Assembly: GCA_963556195.1 (NCBI GenBank)
Contig: OY744528.1
Location: forward strand, 54,285,060 to 54,349,059
DNA: 64,000 bases
Direction: 5' to 3'
Origin: Sepiola atlantica
Taxonomy: Eukaryota; Mollusca; Cephalopoda; Sepiida; Sepiolidae
How positions within the stretch are numbered: the first letter of the stretch is position 1; the number at the start of each line of letters is the position of its first letter. The notes beneath the pieces were generated by a model that ran no database searches, had not been told where the DNA came from, and saw nothing but the letters and a program-made list of their open reading frames with translations. This document shows positions 11,277 through 22,040 of this stretch, piece by piece. The translations under genes and the position numbers were made by a program.

Positions 11277-11930
11277 TCAAAGTTCCCCAAAAAGATTTGG
11301 CGATCTGACAAATTCCTTCTGCTGCCACAAGGAAGGTTTGCGAATAGCGATAGAGACAGATTCCAATATTTTCAAATGGTTATTGGAATCTGTTCTATGC
11401 AAGACCTCAAAACGGTCTATTTTATAGCTACTGGCAAAACTTGGGTTTTCAACCAAATGCTGGCCAATAGCAGAGTCCAAAGAATTAGAGGAGGGGTAAC
11501 ACAAGGATCCTACCCTTCCCTGATGTATTTTTGATGGAACGTGCTGGTTTATGCGGGTCTGCAAATGCAAAGAAGTGCGCCCTATATAGCCAGCATCATA
11601 TTGGCATTTAAATTGGTATACAATATTACTATAATTTGTATAGGGCACACTATCCTTGCGAAAGGAAGGAAAAGCAGGTCTAATAGCATAAACTAATCGT
11701 AAGGCAACAGAGTAGAAACAATTGCTAATGCTATCAACAATCTGTTTACCTAGTTTAATACTATTCCCCCCTATCCAAGGTAATTTCAAATAAATGGGGC
11801 ATTTTACAGGCCCAAATATTTGGGGGGATTTAAAGTCAGCAACCTTTTTATTAATGCAATCATTGATAACGTCGTCAGGGTGACCATTATCAATGAATAG
11901 TGCGAACTTAATAGGATCAAGGATATTCAT
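11277..11930 (-). pseudogene. Penelope-like element, C-terminal part with GIY-YIG endonuclease
   Basis: A 217-residue open frame. Residues around 45-60 (PIYLKLPWIGGNSIKLGKQI) and 95-120 (NIVYQFKCQYDAGYIGRT) match the linker and GIY-YIG nuclease of Penelope-like elements, followed by an alpha-helical region with QTRINQHVP. The nuclease would nick target DNA so that the element's reverse transcriptase can prime. The RT domain that should precede it is missing (truncated near 11930), so this copy is dead as an autonomous element although this frame is uninterrupted. The ribozyme at 11069-11109 is its likely 3' structure. Confidence 0.85.
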
Positions 11931-12880
11931 GGACAGAGAAACAAAGACACCACAAATATAATATTGATGTTAGTCACATCTTGAAATTGAAAATGTGTTC
12001 TTTATTTGATTACTTATTAAATTTTAGTACAAGTTCATTTTGCAAAGAGACTGTTCTAAAAAACTTGTCACACGTAGAGTGAAGGTCCTTTAATAAATAA
12101 CCAAATAACATTTAGTTTCAAATTAGACATCAAATTGTACTGTTTTCAATGTGATATGTACATTTCCGCCTATTCACATGAAATATTACCATCATTGTAA
12201 CATTAGTCTATAGCCACTTTTGAAAAGATCAGATCAGAGATATATTTAAGCTTTGCTAGCCATCATGTAGATACCCATTAAAACCTCCACAAATTCTTTA
12301 TTAATATAATTCAAAATATAATGAGAACATTTGTTGTGATACTAATCTGCTGATGAAATTATATTAGATGCTAGCGAGTACCCATGGCATGGCGTCGCCC
12401 GGGATAAATGTAAATGAATGAAATAAAATGTGTAAACTGTCGACCAGACGCAAATAGGTCACAACAGATAGTTTTAATGTAAAGAAGCAAATGTCACTTT
12501 TGAATTGTGGAAAATCCATGAAAACGTTTACGTTGGAGTGTAAGAAAAATACAAATCGCCACAGTGTAGAAGGATATCTCCTTCAATGACAGCTTCTACA
12601 GAATTTGAACCGAACCAAACCGACTTTTGCCGAACTAAACTTAAAACTTTAATTAGGATTAGTTTAGGGTTATTTTAAACAAACAAAAAAAAGACTGTTT
12701 GGTTCAAATTCTGTAAAAGTACAAAGTTTGTTTTTTTTGTAAATAAATAAAACGTAGAAATATTTTTATATTTTTATTCATAAGTCTTGTTTTTGTTTTG
12801 TTTTTAAGGGAATTGTTATTGCTATTTTACTTTTAATTTAAGTCTATTTAAATAAAAATTATAATTGTGGTAAACTGACA
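11931..12880. other. No recognisable gene
   Basis: AT-rich sequence upstream of the truncated PLE. No RT motifs were found on either strand and there are only short A/T runs. Confidence 0.4.
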
Positions 12881-13055
12881 CCTAAAACGCTGGGATTGGC
12901 CGGAAATGTTGGGTCATTTTACGTAAAATTTATGCGCGAAGCTGATTTCCAATAATTTTTTTTTTATTATATTATTTTTATCTATTCTGCCAATTATAGC
13001 AAGGTGTTTACTGTGTACACGTAATCGCCTAAAAAATAGAATCTAATTTTCGAAT
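12880..13055 (-). mobile_element. Half copy of the GATCCCC/TAATCGCC TIR family
   Basis: Contains GGCCGGAAATGTTGGGTCAT and ends ACACGTAATCGCCTAAAAAA, matching the right arm of 16045-17050. Confidence 0.5.
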
Positions 13056-13534
13056 AAATAAACCAGAACAAAGTTAGATGTTGGAAATAAAAAATACTTC
13101 TGGCTGTTAATGGCGAACGATTTAATGTGTAATGTCGATGTGATTGGATGTTTTACAAATTCTGAAACGGTGCAACTTGATTACAGTTCCTTGTGAAGTA
13201 ATTGCTAAACGGTGTTTGAGGAGCGTAAGAGTTATTAATTCAGAGATAAATTAACGTGTTGCCCTCTCAAGTAGTTGGGAGAGGCTTACAGTGCGGAATT
13301 AAAGTAATGTTTCTTATAAAACTAATTTATAGTTTCTTGAAACATGTTCAAAGATATTCGGCGACTAAATTGATGTGTTTCGATGCATTTGATGATTACT
13401 TTTATAGGCTAGTCTAGGGAGGGGAAAAATCAACTCCATTTGAATATTTATGTTTCGAAATTCTTTAGATGAGGATTAATAATTTGTATTCTTTGTATTA
13501 TTGAGACTACTGTTCTCATCTTGGATGTTATTCT

Positions 13535-13576
13535 CACAACGTTTTGGTCGATGTAACCTCCGACCTTCTTCAGGTG
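13535..13576 (-). ncRNA. Decayed hammerhead ribozyme motif
   Basis: Minus strand: stem I CAC/GTG, core CTGAAGA (73-67), 5-bp stem II GGTCG/CGACC, then AAAA where GAAA is required, then the self-complementary stem III ACGU with a GUU site. The G12-to-A change (C to T on the + strand at 13545, at a CpG-derived position) should inactivate it. The surrounding 13480-13850 region looks like a PLE pseudo-LTR but encodes nothing. Confidence 0.55.
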
Positions 13577-13859
13577 CGTCTTGTTGAACTCGGAAATCTT
13601 TATGTCAAACTCGGGAATCTGTATAGAATTTCGAACGGAACCCTGTATTTAATCCACAGGGGTAGTTTGCTCTCGTTCCGTCAGCCATGACTGGGTGGAA
13701 GTCTTAAGTAATTCGCAATTGTATTCTTAATACCGTCCGCCCGTACTGAGGATTGAACTTTCAAACTCCAGAAGACTGTTACTTCGAACCGATTATTACT
13801 TAGCTCTTATATTCGTTGCACCATCGGACGAACTAAAACTTAAATTATAAGTGTTTCAT

Positions 13860-15390
13860 TTATAAATTACAGTGATTTAATGTAGAATGCCTAATGGTCC
13901 TGTGTATAAAAATAACATAAATCTAGTGCCACAGTGGCAACTACTAAGTACATATATCAAACAAAGATTTATAAAACAGCAGTTAAGATTTATTGAAAGA
14001 AACGTCGCATCAGATAAAATAGAATCTACAAGGATGAAATGGCACATGAAAAGACAATGGTGTATCACAAAAGAATGCAGCTATGTGAGGCATGTAATAA
14101 CTGTATTATAATCCTTATGTGACCCTAATGTTTGTACAAGTGTACAGCTAAGAAAGGATGTGGAATCTGCATGCATCATTTAATTAAATCTAACAATAGA
14201 TAGATTATTGATTATGCTGTTATGTGCTGAATCAATCAAGGAGACTGCGATTGCTGACCAAAATCTGCTGATGTCTTAATAACTTCTATTTGATAATATT
14301 GTCATCATCGAAATCAGCTCAACATTCTTGTGGAGTTATTGTTGTAAGGCAAGTGAATTGGATAGAGGAGAGGCTAAGCAAAATAATTAGGCAGGCTGAG
14401 TCAAAAATGAGAGAGAAAGAGAGTGTGTGTGCGTGGTAGCAGTAAAAAAAAGATTAGAAGAATACTTCAAAGGCCAGAAAGTTCAATGAAGCATGATGGC
14501 TCTTTTTTCTGCTTTTATTGTATTTTTTTAACAGATTGTTGAAGTTTCTTTTATAAATTGATGACAATCAGTTTGATTCTATGTGAATACAGATTAAATA
14601 ATAAGAACAGATTAAATAATTTTCCTTTTTTTAACCATTTCAAATAAAATAAGCAGTGGGTGAGTTGACTCATTTTCTTTCTCTCTTTTGTTCTTGGTGA
14701 CCAAATTTATTTCTGACGGTTCTTTCTATCCAAGACCAGCAAGGAGGGTTTCGTACTTTCAAATTTCTCTCTCATCATTTTTTTTTGTCTCTATCCTATT
14801 CTCTTATTTTCATAAACAATCTTTTCATCTTCCTCCTTTTCATTTGCTTCTTTTATGACCAATATTTGTTCTCTCCAAACCACACAGTATTTTGGCAATG
14901 AAAATGCTTTCACAATATAGTGCATTGATTTTTTGGCAAATGTACACGATGAAGCTAGTGGCTATAAAAAACTACTATCAAAGTAATCAAGTTAATGGTC
15001 TGATGAGATCTAGAATCAAAACATGAGTGCATTTATATAAACATTCACATATTTTATTTACATTATTTTATACATATATATATATATATGCAAATTATTT
15101 ATTTAAAAACATATTTCAGAGACGTACCGCAGTTTCATCAAGATAGACTGACTTTTTATCCTTTAAAAGGCCGTTATAGTCCATTCAAATCATCAGCGAC
15201 TCACAAAATGAAAACAACACAAAGAATGAAGTTCAAAGATCACCGTTAATGCAGTGTATTCGCTCAAGCGTCCCTTTTGGAGAAAGTACTGAGTCAATAG
15301 AGGCAGAGTCTATGATTATATGCGTCCTAATCGTAATTAAGTTTTATTGAGAATAATTTAATTATTGATAATGAATGCTGTATGTTTCAC
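13860..15390. other. No supported gene
   Basis: Open frames of 63-74 codons occur on both strands at 13877-14111 but overlap and show no domain. A segment at 15095-15200 is an inverted copy of 19118-19230. A short (TA)n lies at 15072-15090. Confidence 0.4.
15095..15200 (+). repeat. Inverted partner of the repeat at 19118-19230
   Basis: TTTAAAAACATATTTCAGAG ... GGTTTCATCRAGATAGACTG-type phrase ... TAGTCCATTCAAAT occur here on + and at 19118-19230 on -. The pair brackets the decayed PLE at 17.8-19.1 kb; it may derive from PLE pseudo-LTR sequence. Confidence 0.55.
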
Positions 15391-15397
15391 TGCTTAA

Positions 15398-15496
15398 ATG
15401 GTGTATTTATGTTTAGGGGTAATTGTGTGGTGTAGTTTATTGGTCAATGGTGTATTTATGTTATGGGGTAATTGTGTGGTGTAGTTTATTGGTCAA
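15398..15496. repeat. 49-bp direct duplication
   Basis: GGTGTATTTATGTT...GGGGTAATTGTGTGGTGTAG...TTATTGGTCAAT occurs twice in tandem with two or three differences. Confidence 0.9.
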
Positions 15497-15499
15497 TAA

Positions 15500-16040
15500 C
15501 AATACACATGAAAAAAACTTTAATTGCTTAAAATATCTCAACAATGGCATATATAGAAAGAGCTTTATGATCTAAGAAAGAATCTTTTTTAAGTTTGTAA
15601 GTCTGACTAAAAATAAGGAAGTTATGACTATTTTTGTGCCTTGCACGATTGGATATTTTCCCCTCTTTAAAGCCATATGTGTTTCATCACATTTTGTACA
15701 CTAATTTTTCAGTAAAAATGTTATATCTTTGTTAAAACACAAGATTAAGCAAGAAAAGTTACCATCTAAGTGTATTTTTGTACAAGGAATCAGAATGTGC
15801 CACTGAAAATCACCAGAAATTAATGGTTTCCAAGTAATCTGCAGTAAATGCACATAAATATGCTGCAATACCTTAAAAAATACCATGTATCCATTAAAAA
15901 AAAGAAGTTAGAGAACTCAAAGTTGAATTGTAATACATTTTATGTACAAGAAACTGAAATCTAATACTAGGACTGTTTAAAAATGAATATATTGCAAGAT
16001 TTCTTTGGCATTATTTCTGCTAAATCACCACTTTGCCTCC
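15500..16040. other. AT-rich DNA, no gene seen
   Basis: Only low-complexity sequence. The minus-strand frame at 15701-15886 shows no recognised domain. Confidence 0.4.
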
Positions 16041-16044
16041 CAAA

Positions 16045-17050
16045 AATATGAGATTCTACTTTTTTTTAGGCAATTACATGTTAACACCCTGAAAAACTTG
16101 TCAGAAAGAAAGAAACAAAAACAATTATTTTAGAATTTAGAGTGGGGATTAGTTTCACATATAAATTTAATGTAAAATAATCCCCCATTTCAGGGCCATT
16201 CTAACGTTTTAGGGCAGTTAATCATTTTTTCTACCCTGTGCGTTTTCTTGTTTTTTATTTATTTATTTTTTTTTTGGGGGGGGGGGTCTTCCTTTTTCTT
16301 TCTTTTTTTTTCAGACGATTATGTATAGTTTTAAGAGGATTTTGTGGGAGGAGGAGGGGCTTACCACTTGGACTTCGGGTTAGTGGTAGGGCTAGGGGTA
16401 ATTAAGTGTGAACACCTTGAAAACTTAGTAGAAAAAGAAACAAATTTAGAATTTAGAGTGGGGGATTAGTTTCACATAAATTTAATGTAGAATAATTCAC
16501 TATTTTCTGGCTATTCTAGCATTTAGGGCACTTAATCAATTTTTTTCTATAGGAAATAAATCCTGTGCGTTTTTCTTTATGGGCATCTGCTCCCCCCCCC
16601 TTTTTAAGAGGATTATGTGTGGTTTTAATAGGCTTTTTGTAGGATTGGGGGTTTGCCACTCAGAAGGGGTTTTGTTTTGGATGGAGGTTGCCATTCGGAC
16701 TTAGTGTTAGGGCTAAGGGAGTTTTTTAGGGGGTGGCTTGTCACTCAGATTTAAGGTTAATGGTACAACATGTTCAAGAGAAGGCATTTTTGGGAGGTGG
16801 GCTTGTCACTCGAACCTAGATTTAGTGGTAGAGTAATTATTTATTTTATATCAAGTTTTCAGCCTGAAAAAATAGTTTTTAAATTGCACTAAAAGGCAAG
16901 AATGGCCGGGAAATGGGAGATCATTTTACGTTAAATTTATATGCAAAACGGATCCCCCCCACTCTAAATTCTAAATTATTATTTTTTTATTTTTTCAGCC
17001 AAGACTTTTAGGGTGTTTACACATAATTGCCTGAAAAAGTACAATCTTAT
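16045..17050. mobile_element. 1-kb TIR foldback element, GATCCCC family
   Basis: TIRs of about 190 bp: the left (16045-16235) carries TTTAGGCAATTACATGTTAAC, then TTAGAATTTAGAGTGGGGAT, then CATTTCAGGGCCATTCTAAC. The right (16870-17045) is its inverted, diverged copy. A third internal partial unit is at 16430-16540. The interior is G-rich and non-coding. Each TIR itself holds a palindrome of the form GGGGATYA...TRATCCCC. No transposase. Confidence 0.7.
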
Positions 17051-17800
17051 TTATTTCATATAATTGGCGACTAGAAAGTCATTACTACTAGAAGTTTGAA
17101 AGTTGAGTAAAAACCAGTACATTTTATAAAAGAACCACAAACAGCATTAACATTTTCAAGCACAAAAAAGTATTTTTGTCTTTCTTTTCTTTCAAAAGAA
17201 GTTCGTAAACGAATTTTATAAAGTTAGTTAGTTTATAGCAATACTAGCAGCCGTTATTGACTTTCGCACAAAAGGGGACAATATTTTTTCGGATAAGGTA
17301 ATTTAAAATTACTACTAACGAAAGACAAAACAACATACAATTATACTTTTAATGCATAAAAAAAGATAAAAGATTGATTTATTTACTAGTTGGGGTACAA
17401 ACAATAGTTTTAAAAAAATGTTCGATACACGTCATATTGAATGTTTATTTTTTAAATTACAAAAAAAATAATAGATCAATTAATTTCGTACCCCGACAAT
17501 AATTGAAATTGATATTTTTCCTGATTGTTTTCCAAATTTCATGACGAAATTTTCCAAAGACGAATGGTACGATATCTTTAAAAGTAGGGGGATAAAAAAA
17601 AATTGACGTAAATGGCCAAAAATGGCGTTACATTTTTATGACTTTGTTTGCTGAAAACTCTCAAAATATATAATGTAGATTATTATTTATTAATGCAAGT
17701 GAAAGGATATTCATTTACAAACAAAATGGTGGTATTTTGATGGCTTAAAATGCTTTGGTTTTTAAAATATGACTATTTTAGAAGAACTACAGTGAAATCC
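17050..17800. other. AT-rich DNA, no gene seen
   Basis: No frame or domain recognised; short A/T runs only. Confidence 0.4.
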
Positions 17801-19075
17801 GTGATTATCCAAACTGTTTTATGGTCAATGGGTATTTCTAATCTAATCATTTATGTTAAGGGAGTGTGAGTGTAGGTTAGTAGGGGAGATGTAGATGTTG
17901 TATGTGTAATATATCTGGGAGAGAAAAGGGGTTGTTATATTGTATATAAAAAATTAATTTGATAATAATTGGAAAGGTTTTGGGGTAAGGGTGGGGTGTA
18001 GGCCATATATTTTTTCATATTATGGGGAGTTCATCAGCCTTATGGGGTTATTAGTGAGTTATGTATTTTCATTGTTAGTCTATTTGGCTAGTAGAAATTT
18101 TCTTCTATGGAGCATTGTTTGAAGACCTCAGTTTTGATGTTTATACAGATTATGGAAGAGTTATTGATTGCCTGTAGAATCCTGAATTTTTATGTGGTGC
18201 ATAGTGGGCAATTGCTGGATATAGGACTATAAGGCTTTTGTTTATCGATGATCCTCCATTTAATTTCACAGGGAGTGTTGGACCTCTTGAGTGCCCATAT
18301 AGTTGTTGCTAGGGAGGTGATGTGTTTTTTTCCTGGATATCTGAAATTGTTAGTGTGATCGTAAAGCCTTTGTTTGTCCTTGAATCATTCCGTTGTAAAT
18401 TTCTTCTTTCATGGTATCCACATCGAATATGACTTCGGATTCATACACTATGGATCCGATTGTACAGCAAACTTCCCCACTTCTGCATGAGCAGCAGAGG
18501 TTGGGGATTGGTTGGAATTGTGGGTTTTGAAACTAGAATAGATTCTATGAAGGGAGAGCAAGAATAACTCGTTTTGACTGTATTTCTATTAAAAGGTTTA
18601 TGAAGCTTATTTGATGGTGGAAAGTGTTTGTCTATTAATTGGAGGAACTGTTTACCTATGTCATATTTGACACTGAGGGAATTGAGGGGAGTGAACCAGA
18701 TAATGTTTCTTTGCCTATTGTGTCTGTGTTGTCTGGTAGGTTGGGTGGGTATGTAAGAGATTTCACGGAGGGTTTTATTGTAACATGGGGTGGCTTGCTG
18801 GAAAACCCAGGGCTTGGTGAAAGGTGGGAGATTCTCTTGCTTATATTGAGTATGAGGTTCTTAAAGACAAGAGGGGGTAGTAGGATTGGGTGTTAACTAT
18901 TTCTAGATCGCTGATTTCTACAAAGGTTTTGGCAAAAATTAAGGCTTTGTGAGAATTTTCCTGTTGATGGAGAAGTCTGTGATGTCGAATTGTGTGAATC
19001 GGCATTGTTCTTTATTAGGAATGGCTTTGAACCAATCGATGGTCGCTTGGGAATTGGTCACAAGTCAGAAAATCT
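17800..19075 (-). pseudogene. Penelope-like element remnant (RT piece and GIY-YIG)
   Basis: No open frame survives, but minus-strand translation in pieces is clear. Near 19075-18940 there is an RT-like block with IDWFKAIPNKEQCRFTQFDI. Near 18700-18600 a linker (IIWFTPLNSLSVKYDIGKQF) is followed by KHFPPSNKLHKPFNRNTVKT. Near 18500-18370 a Cys-rich stretch (LCCSCRSGEVCC) precedes IVYESEVIF and EEIYNGMIQGQTKA, the GIY-YIG part. Near 18310-18190 come TIWALKRSNTPCEIKWRIID and a CPLC pair. Stops and frameshifts separate the pieces, so it is inactive and 5'-truncated. It represents a different PLE lineage from the copy at 11.3-11.9 kb. Confidence 0.75.
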
Positions 19076-19117
19076 GTGTGGTTTTTAATATGTGTTTTTA
19101 TATTTTTAATGATGTTT

Positions 19118-19230
19118 ACTAGCTAATTTGAATGGACTATAAAGGATAAAATGGCAGTCTATCTCGATGAAACCGCAATATGTCTCTGAAATATGTAACA
19201 TAGTTTTTAAATAAATAATTTGTATTTTAG
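19118..19230 (-). repeat. Inverted partner of the repeat at 15095-15200
   Basis: Immediately 5' of the PLE remnant in its own orientation, ATTTCAGAGACATATTGCGG followed by TTTCATCGAGATAGACTG. This position fits a 5' pseudo-LTR. Confidence 0.5.
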
Positions 19231-19254
19231 CTCTCACTTTCTTTTAAACATACC

Positions 19255-19355
<101 letters not shown>

Positions 19356-19689
19356 AAAAATGCTGGGCAGAGATTAATAAACAAAGCAGTGGATTTCAAT
19401 TTTCTGTAATTAATTGGCTTTTGTTTTTATTTTCTCAAATGCTTTTTCTGTGCTTATATATTCCGGTCTTTTCTGCATTGCTTACAGCCTTATTAAATAC
19501 TTATATATAGATTGTAAACTATATAGTGGCGATAGCAGAGATCTGTGTTGGAAATTAGGCAATTAGTCAGGATGCAAGGTTAAAATCTGTAATGTGCTAA
19601 GTGCAATACCTTCTACATAGAAACAATTTGAAGACCATTGCACCAGCGCATTAAGGAGCATGTGAATACTTGCATATCCTCCTACAAAC

Positions 19690-20881
19690 ACATCACCTCA
19701 TGTTGAAATTGTAGGTTGGTCAGTTGGGTGTAGTGCTTCTCGAAATGCTCCTGAAATCCCTTGCAAATCTCCCAAGTCGATTCCATCCGAGTGCTTGACT
19801 TTTTCGATGTACCTATCTGAGTCATGCCATAAAACTTCCTTACACTCATCCACGTCAGAGTTTATGGCTTCATTGGAAACTTTCCTTAGCCTAGCCATAA
19901 CTACTTGGCTTTCATAATGCTTGCTCGCCTCACGTCGTAGGTCCTGCTTAGCTAGTTCTATACAGTTCTAAATGCTTTTCCGTCTTGGCCTTCACTGGGC
20001 GTATTTGACGGAAAAGCTTCTGATCTTAGTTTTCAAGCAAACCCACCACTTACTCCAGGTAACCGTCCCCACTAAAGCCCACTGGATAAGTAGCATTAGC
20101 TTCCTTGGAAATCTTGTATCTCCAGCAAGGAGGTATTCAAGTTCCAGTACCCGGCTAGTTTAGGCCTATTTTCTTAACTTCAACTGGGCCATAACTAGTT
20201 TATGGTCTGATTGACCTAGCCATTTGAACGTAGGACACAATATAAAGTCTAAATCGCCTCTTCTAACTAACATCCTATCCAAATAAGTATTCGGGTAGGA
20301 AGGCACACTATTTGTTCATGTTCAGTTCTCCCGCCCTGGATGATCGACACGAAACCTGTCGACCAGATCGCATCTAGCCATTAGGTCAGCTAGGCTGATC
20401 TCACAGCTCTCCACCCCTCTAGCTCCCCTACTGACCTTGTCTATCTTGGAATCAAGAATTGCATTTCAATCTACCATTAGAACTACATGCTTTGGAGACT
20501 CGACGAATACATCCAGATCCCGAAACAAGGAGATCCTCTCTGGAGCAGTGCTAGGTGTATGAACCGCAACAACCAAGAACATAAAATCTTTTACGGCAAT
20601 ATCGGCCACGACCAGCCTACACCCCGCATCCCTATGGACAACATCGACTGTCATGGACAGGGTGCGTTTCACAAGCAAGGAAACGCCCTTCCCCAAGGGA
20701 TTCCCATATGCTGAAAAGACGTAGTCTCTGGTCAGCATCTGATAATCCCTGGATGAAACGAAGTGCATCTCCTGGATCGCAGCTACATCCACTACCAGGG
20801 ACAGAGGATCCTCCGGATGTGAACTGCCTTGTTTAAAGATCTCAAGCCCATTGCATTCAAACTAGCCAATCACAGAGTCAT
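19690..20881 (-). pseudogene. LINE ORF2, apurinic-type endonuclease and linker
   Basis: The minus-strand ATG is at 20881-20879; the next codons read M-T-L-stop-L-A-S-L-N-A-M-G, where the stop probably replaced an Arg CGA codon. Then VDVAAIQEMHFVSSRDYQML contains the QE(x)H endonuclease motif, GKGVSLLVK follows, and VVAVHTPS matches the nuclease core. After 20466 the frame continues in pieces with LADLMARCDLVDRF, YLDRMLVRRGDLDFI and QSDHKLVM (the SDH catalytic motif). The linker at 19898-19698 is MARLRKVSNEAINSDVDECK onward. No RT domain follows, so it is 3'-truncated near 19690. Style resembles Tx1/L1-like LINEs; clade is uncertain. Confidence 0.7.
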
Positions 20882-20899
20882 GGACGTACCTTAAGCAGT

Positions 20900-21410
20900 G
20901 TTGCCCCCGGTTCCGAAGTCTGCCGGTGAAAGAGCGCTGACGCTATGCGTCATGCTCAATGTGGCAAGTTCTTTGATATCCTGGCCGCTGCACACAATGC
21001 CGCCGATGTCCAGGGGAAACGTTAGCTATACAGAGAAAGGTGCACAAAAATTGGGACCTTTCCTTGCATTCTGGTAAAAGTTTGTACAGGGAAAGGGTCT
21101 TAGCCTTTGGTAAGTTTTATTCCTGGTATGGCGCCCTCCTTCGCCTCCAGCATTTGCCAGACAGAGTTCTTGTGACTGGTTGGAAGCCTTACGAATGTTG
21201 TCATGAGCGAGGCATTCGGGAAATTGATGGGGTCTTTGCCCCCTCTCTTACTGAAATCCAACAGAGGTTTTAAGTTCCTTTTCTGTCAAAAGGATACATC
21301 CATGCCGACAGACAGGGAGTCAATTTTACAAATGTCCTTCCCCCAGAGGAAGGTTTTTTTCTTTCTTTTCCCCTCAAGTAGGAGAGATTGACTGGCTCCT
21401 TCTCGTACAC
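20900..21410 (-). pseudogene. LINE ORF1-like fragment
   Basis: Minus-strand pieces read KVYEKEPVNLSYLRGK, RNLKPLLDFSKRGGKDPINF, NASLMTTFVRLPTSHKNSVW and QMLEAKEGAIPG in shifting frames, directly upstream of the ORF2 start on the same strand. Its position and tight linkage suggest the element's first ORF. No zinc knuckle is visible. Frameshifts mean it is not functional. Confidence 0.5.
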
Positions 21411-21529
21411 TTTGATCCTAGTCAAAAAGCCAAGGAACCATAAAAATAATGTTTTTATGGCGAGACATTTTTAAATGAATGAAAGAAAATGATTTAATCT
21501 ATTATTGTATTATATTTTAAAGGGGGTGG

Positions 21530-22040
21530 GTAGTGTAGTATCGATTTTGTTGTTACCTCCTTTTTAAGGATTGGGGGGTAATCCTTCCAGGTATTTCATT
21601 CTCCTTTGAAGGAGTTGTCATGAGATCATCTTCCCAGGAACTACCTTCTCTTTTTTGAAGGGTAGTGAAGTGTCTTTTTTGTTGCCATGATATCATACTC
21701 ATAGGCATTACCTTCTCCTTTTATAGGGCGATCCTCCCAGGTATTACCTCTTCGTTTTGTTGCCAGTATAGTATATGTTACTTCCTGATGATACAATCCT
21801 TCCATGATTATCTTCTTCGTTTAGGGAGGGGGGAGTAGTGTACTATCTGTTCTGTTGTCATGATATAATCCTCCCAGGCATTAACTCTTCCTCTTTTTAG
21901 GGTAGAGGGGCGTTTGTTGTGATACCATACTCTCAGTCATTACCTCCTTCTTTAGGAGTCAGTGTAATATAAGTTCGTTCACCATGATATACTCCCAGGC
22001 TAGCAAATATATACGACTAGTTGGAGCATATGTTTGCTAG
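21530..22040 (+). mobile_element. Hairpin-ended element with internal tandem repeats
   Basis: Degenerate units of about 80 bp containing 'GTTGTCATGATATAATCCTC' and 'CCAGGCATTACCTCTTC'-type phrases run from 21540 to 21995. They stop at a hairpin (22000-22040) with arms CTAGCAAATATATAC and GCATATGTTTGCTAG, ending CTAG then T. The hairpin matches the ends at 1346-1349 and 52677, so this is another non-autonomous Helitron-like (HINE-style) copy. I cannot define its 5' end. Confidence 0.55.

Noticed and set aside
12353..12380. CTGATGA as a hammerhead core
   Set aside because: No GAAA at suitable spacing and no stem II.
13877..14111. Overlapping 63- and 74-codon frames on opposite strands
   Set aside because: No domain, no splice signals, and simultaneous openness on both strands suggests chance.
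18013..18037. CTGATGA...GAAA on the minus strand beside the PLE remnant
   Set aside because: The 14 bases between cannot form stem II and stem III is absent; at most a wreck of a PLE hammerhead.
21762..21790. CTGATGA near 21765
   Set aside because: Part of a tandem repeat unit, no GAAA or stems.
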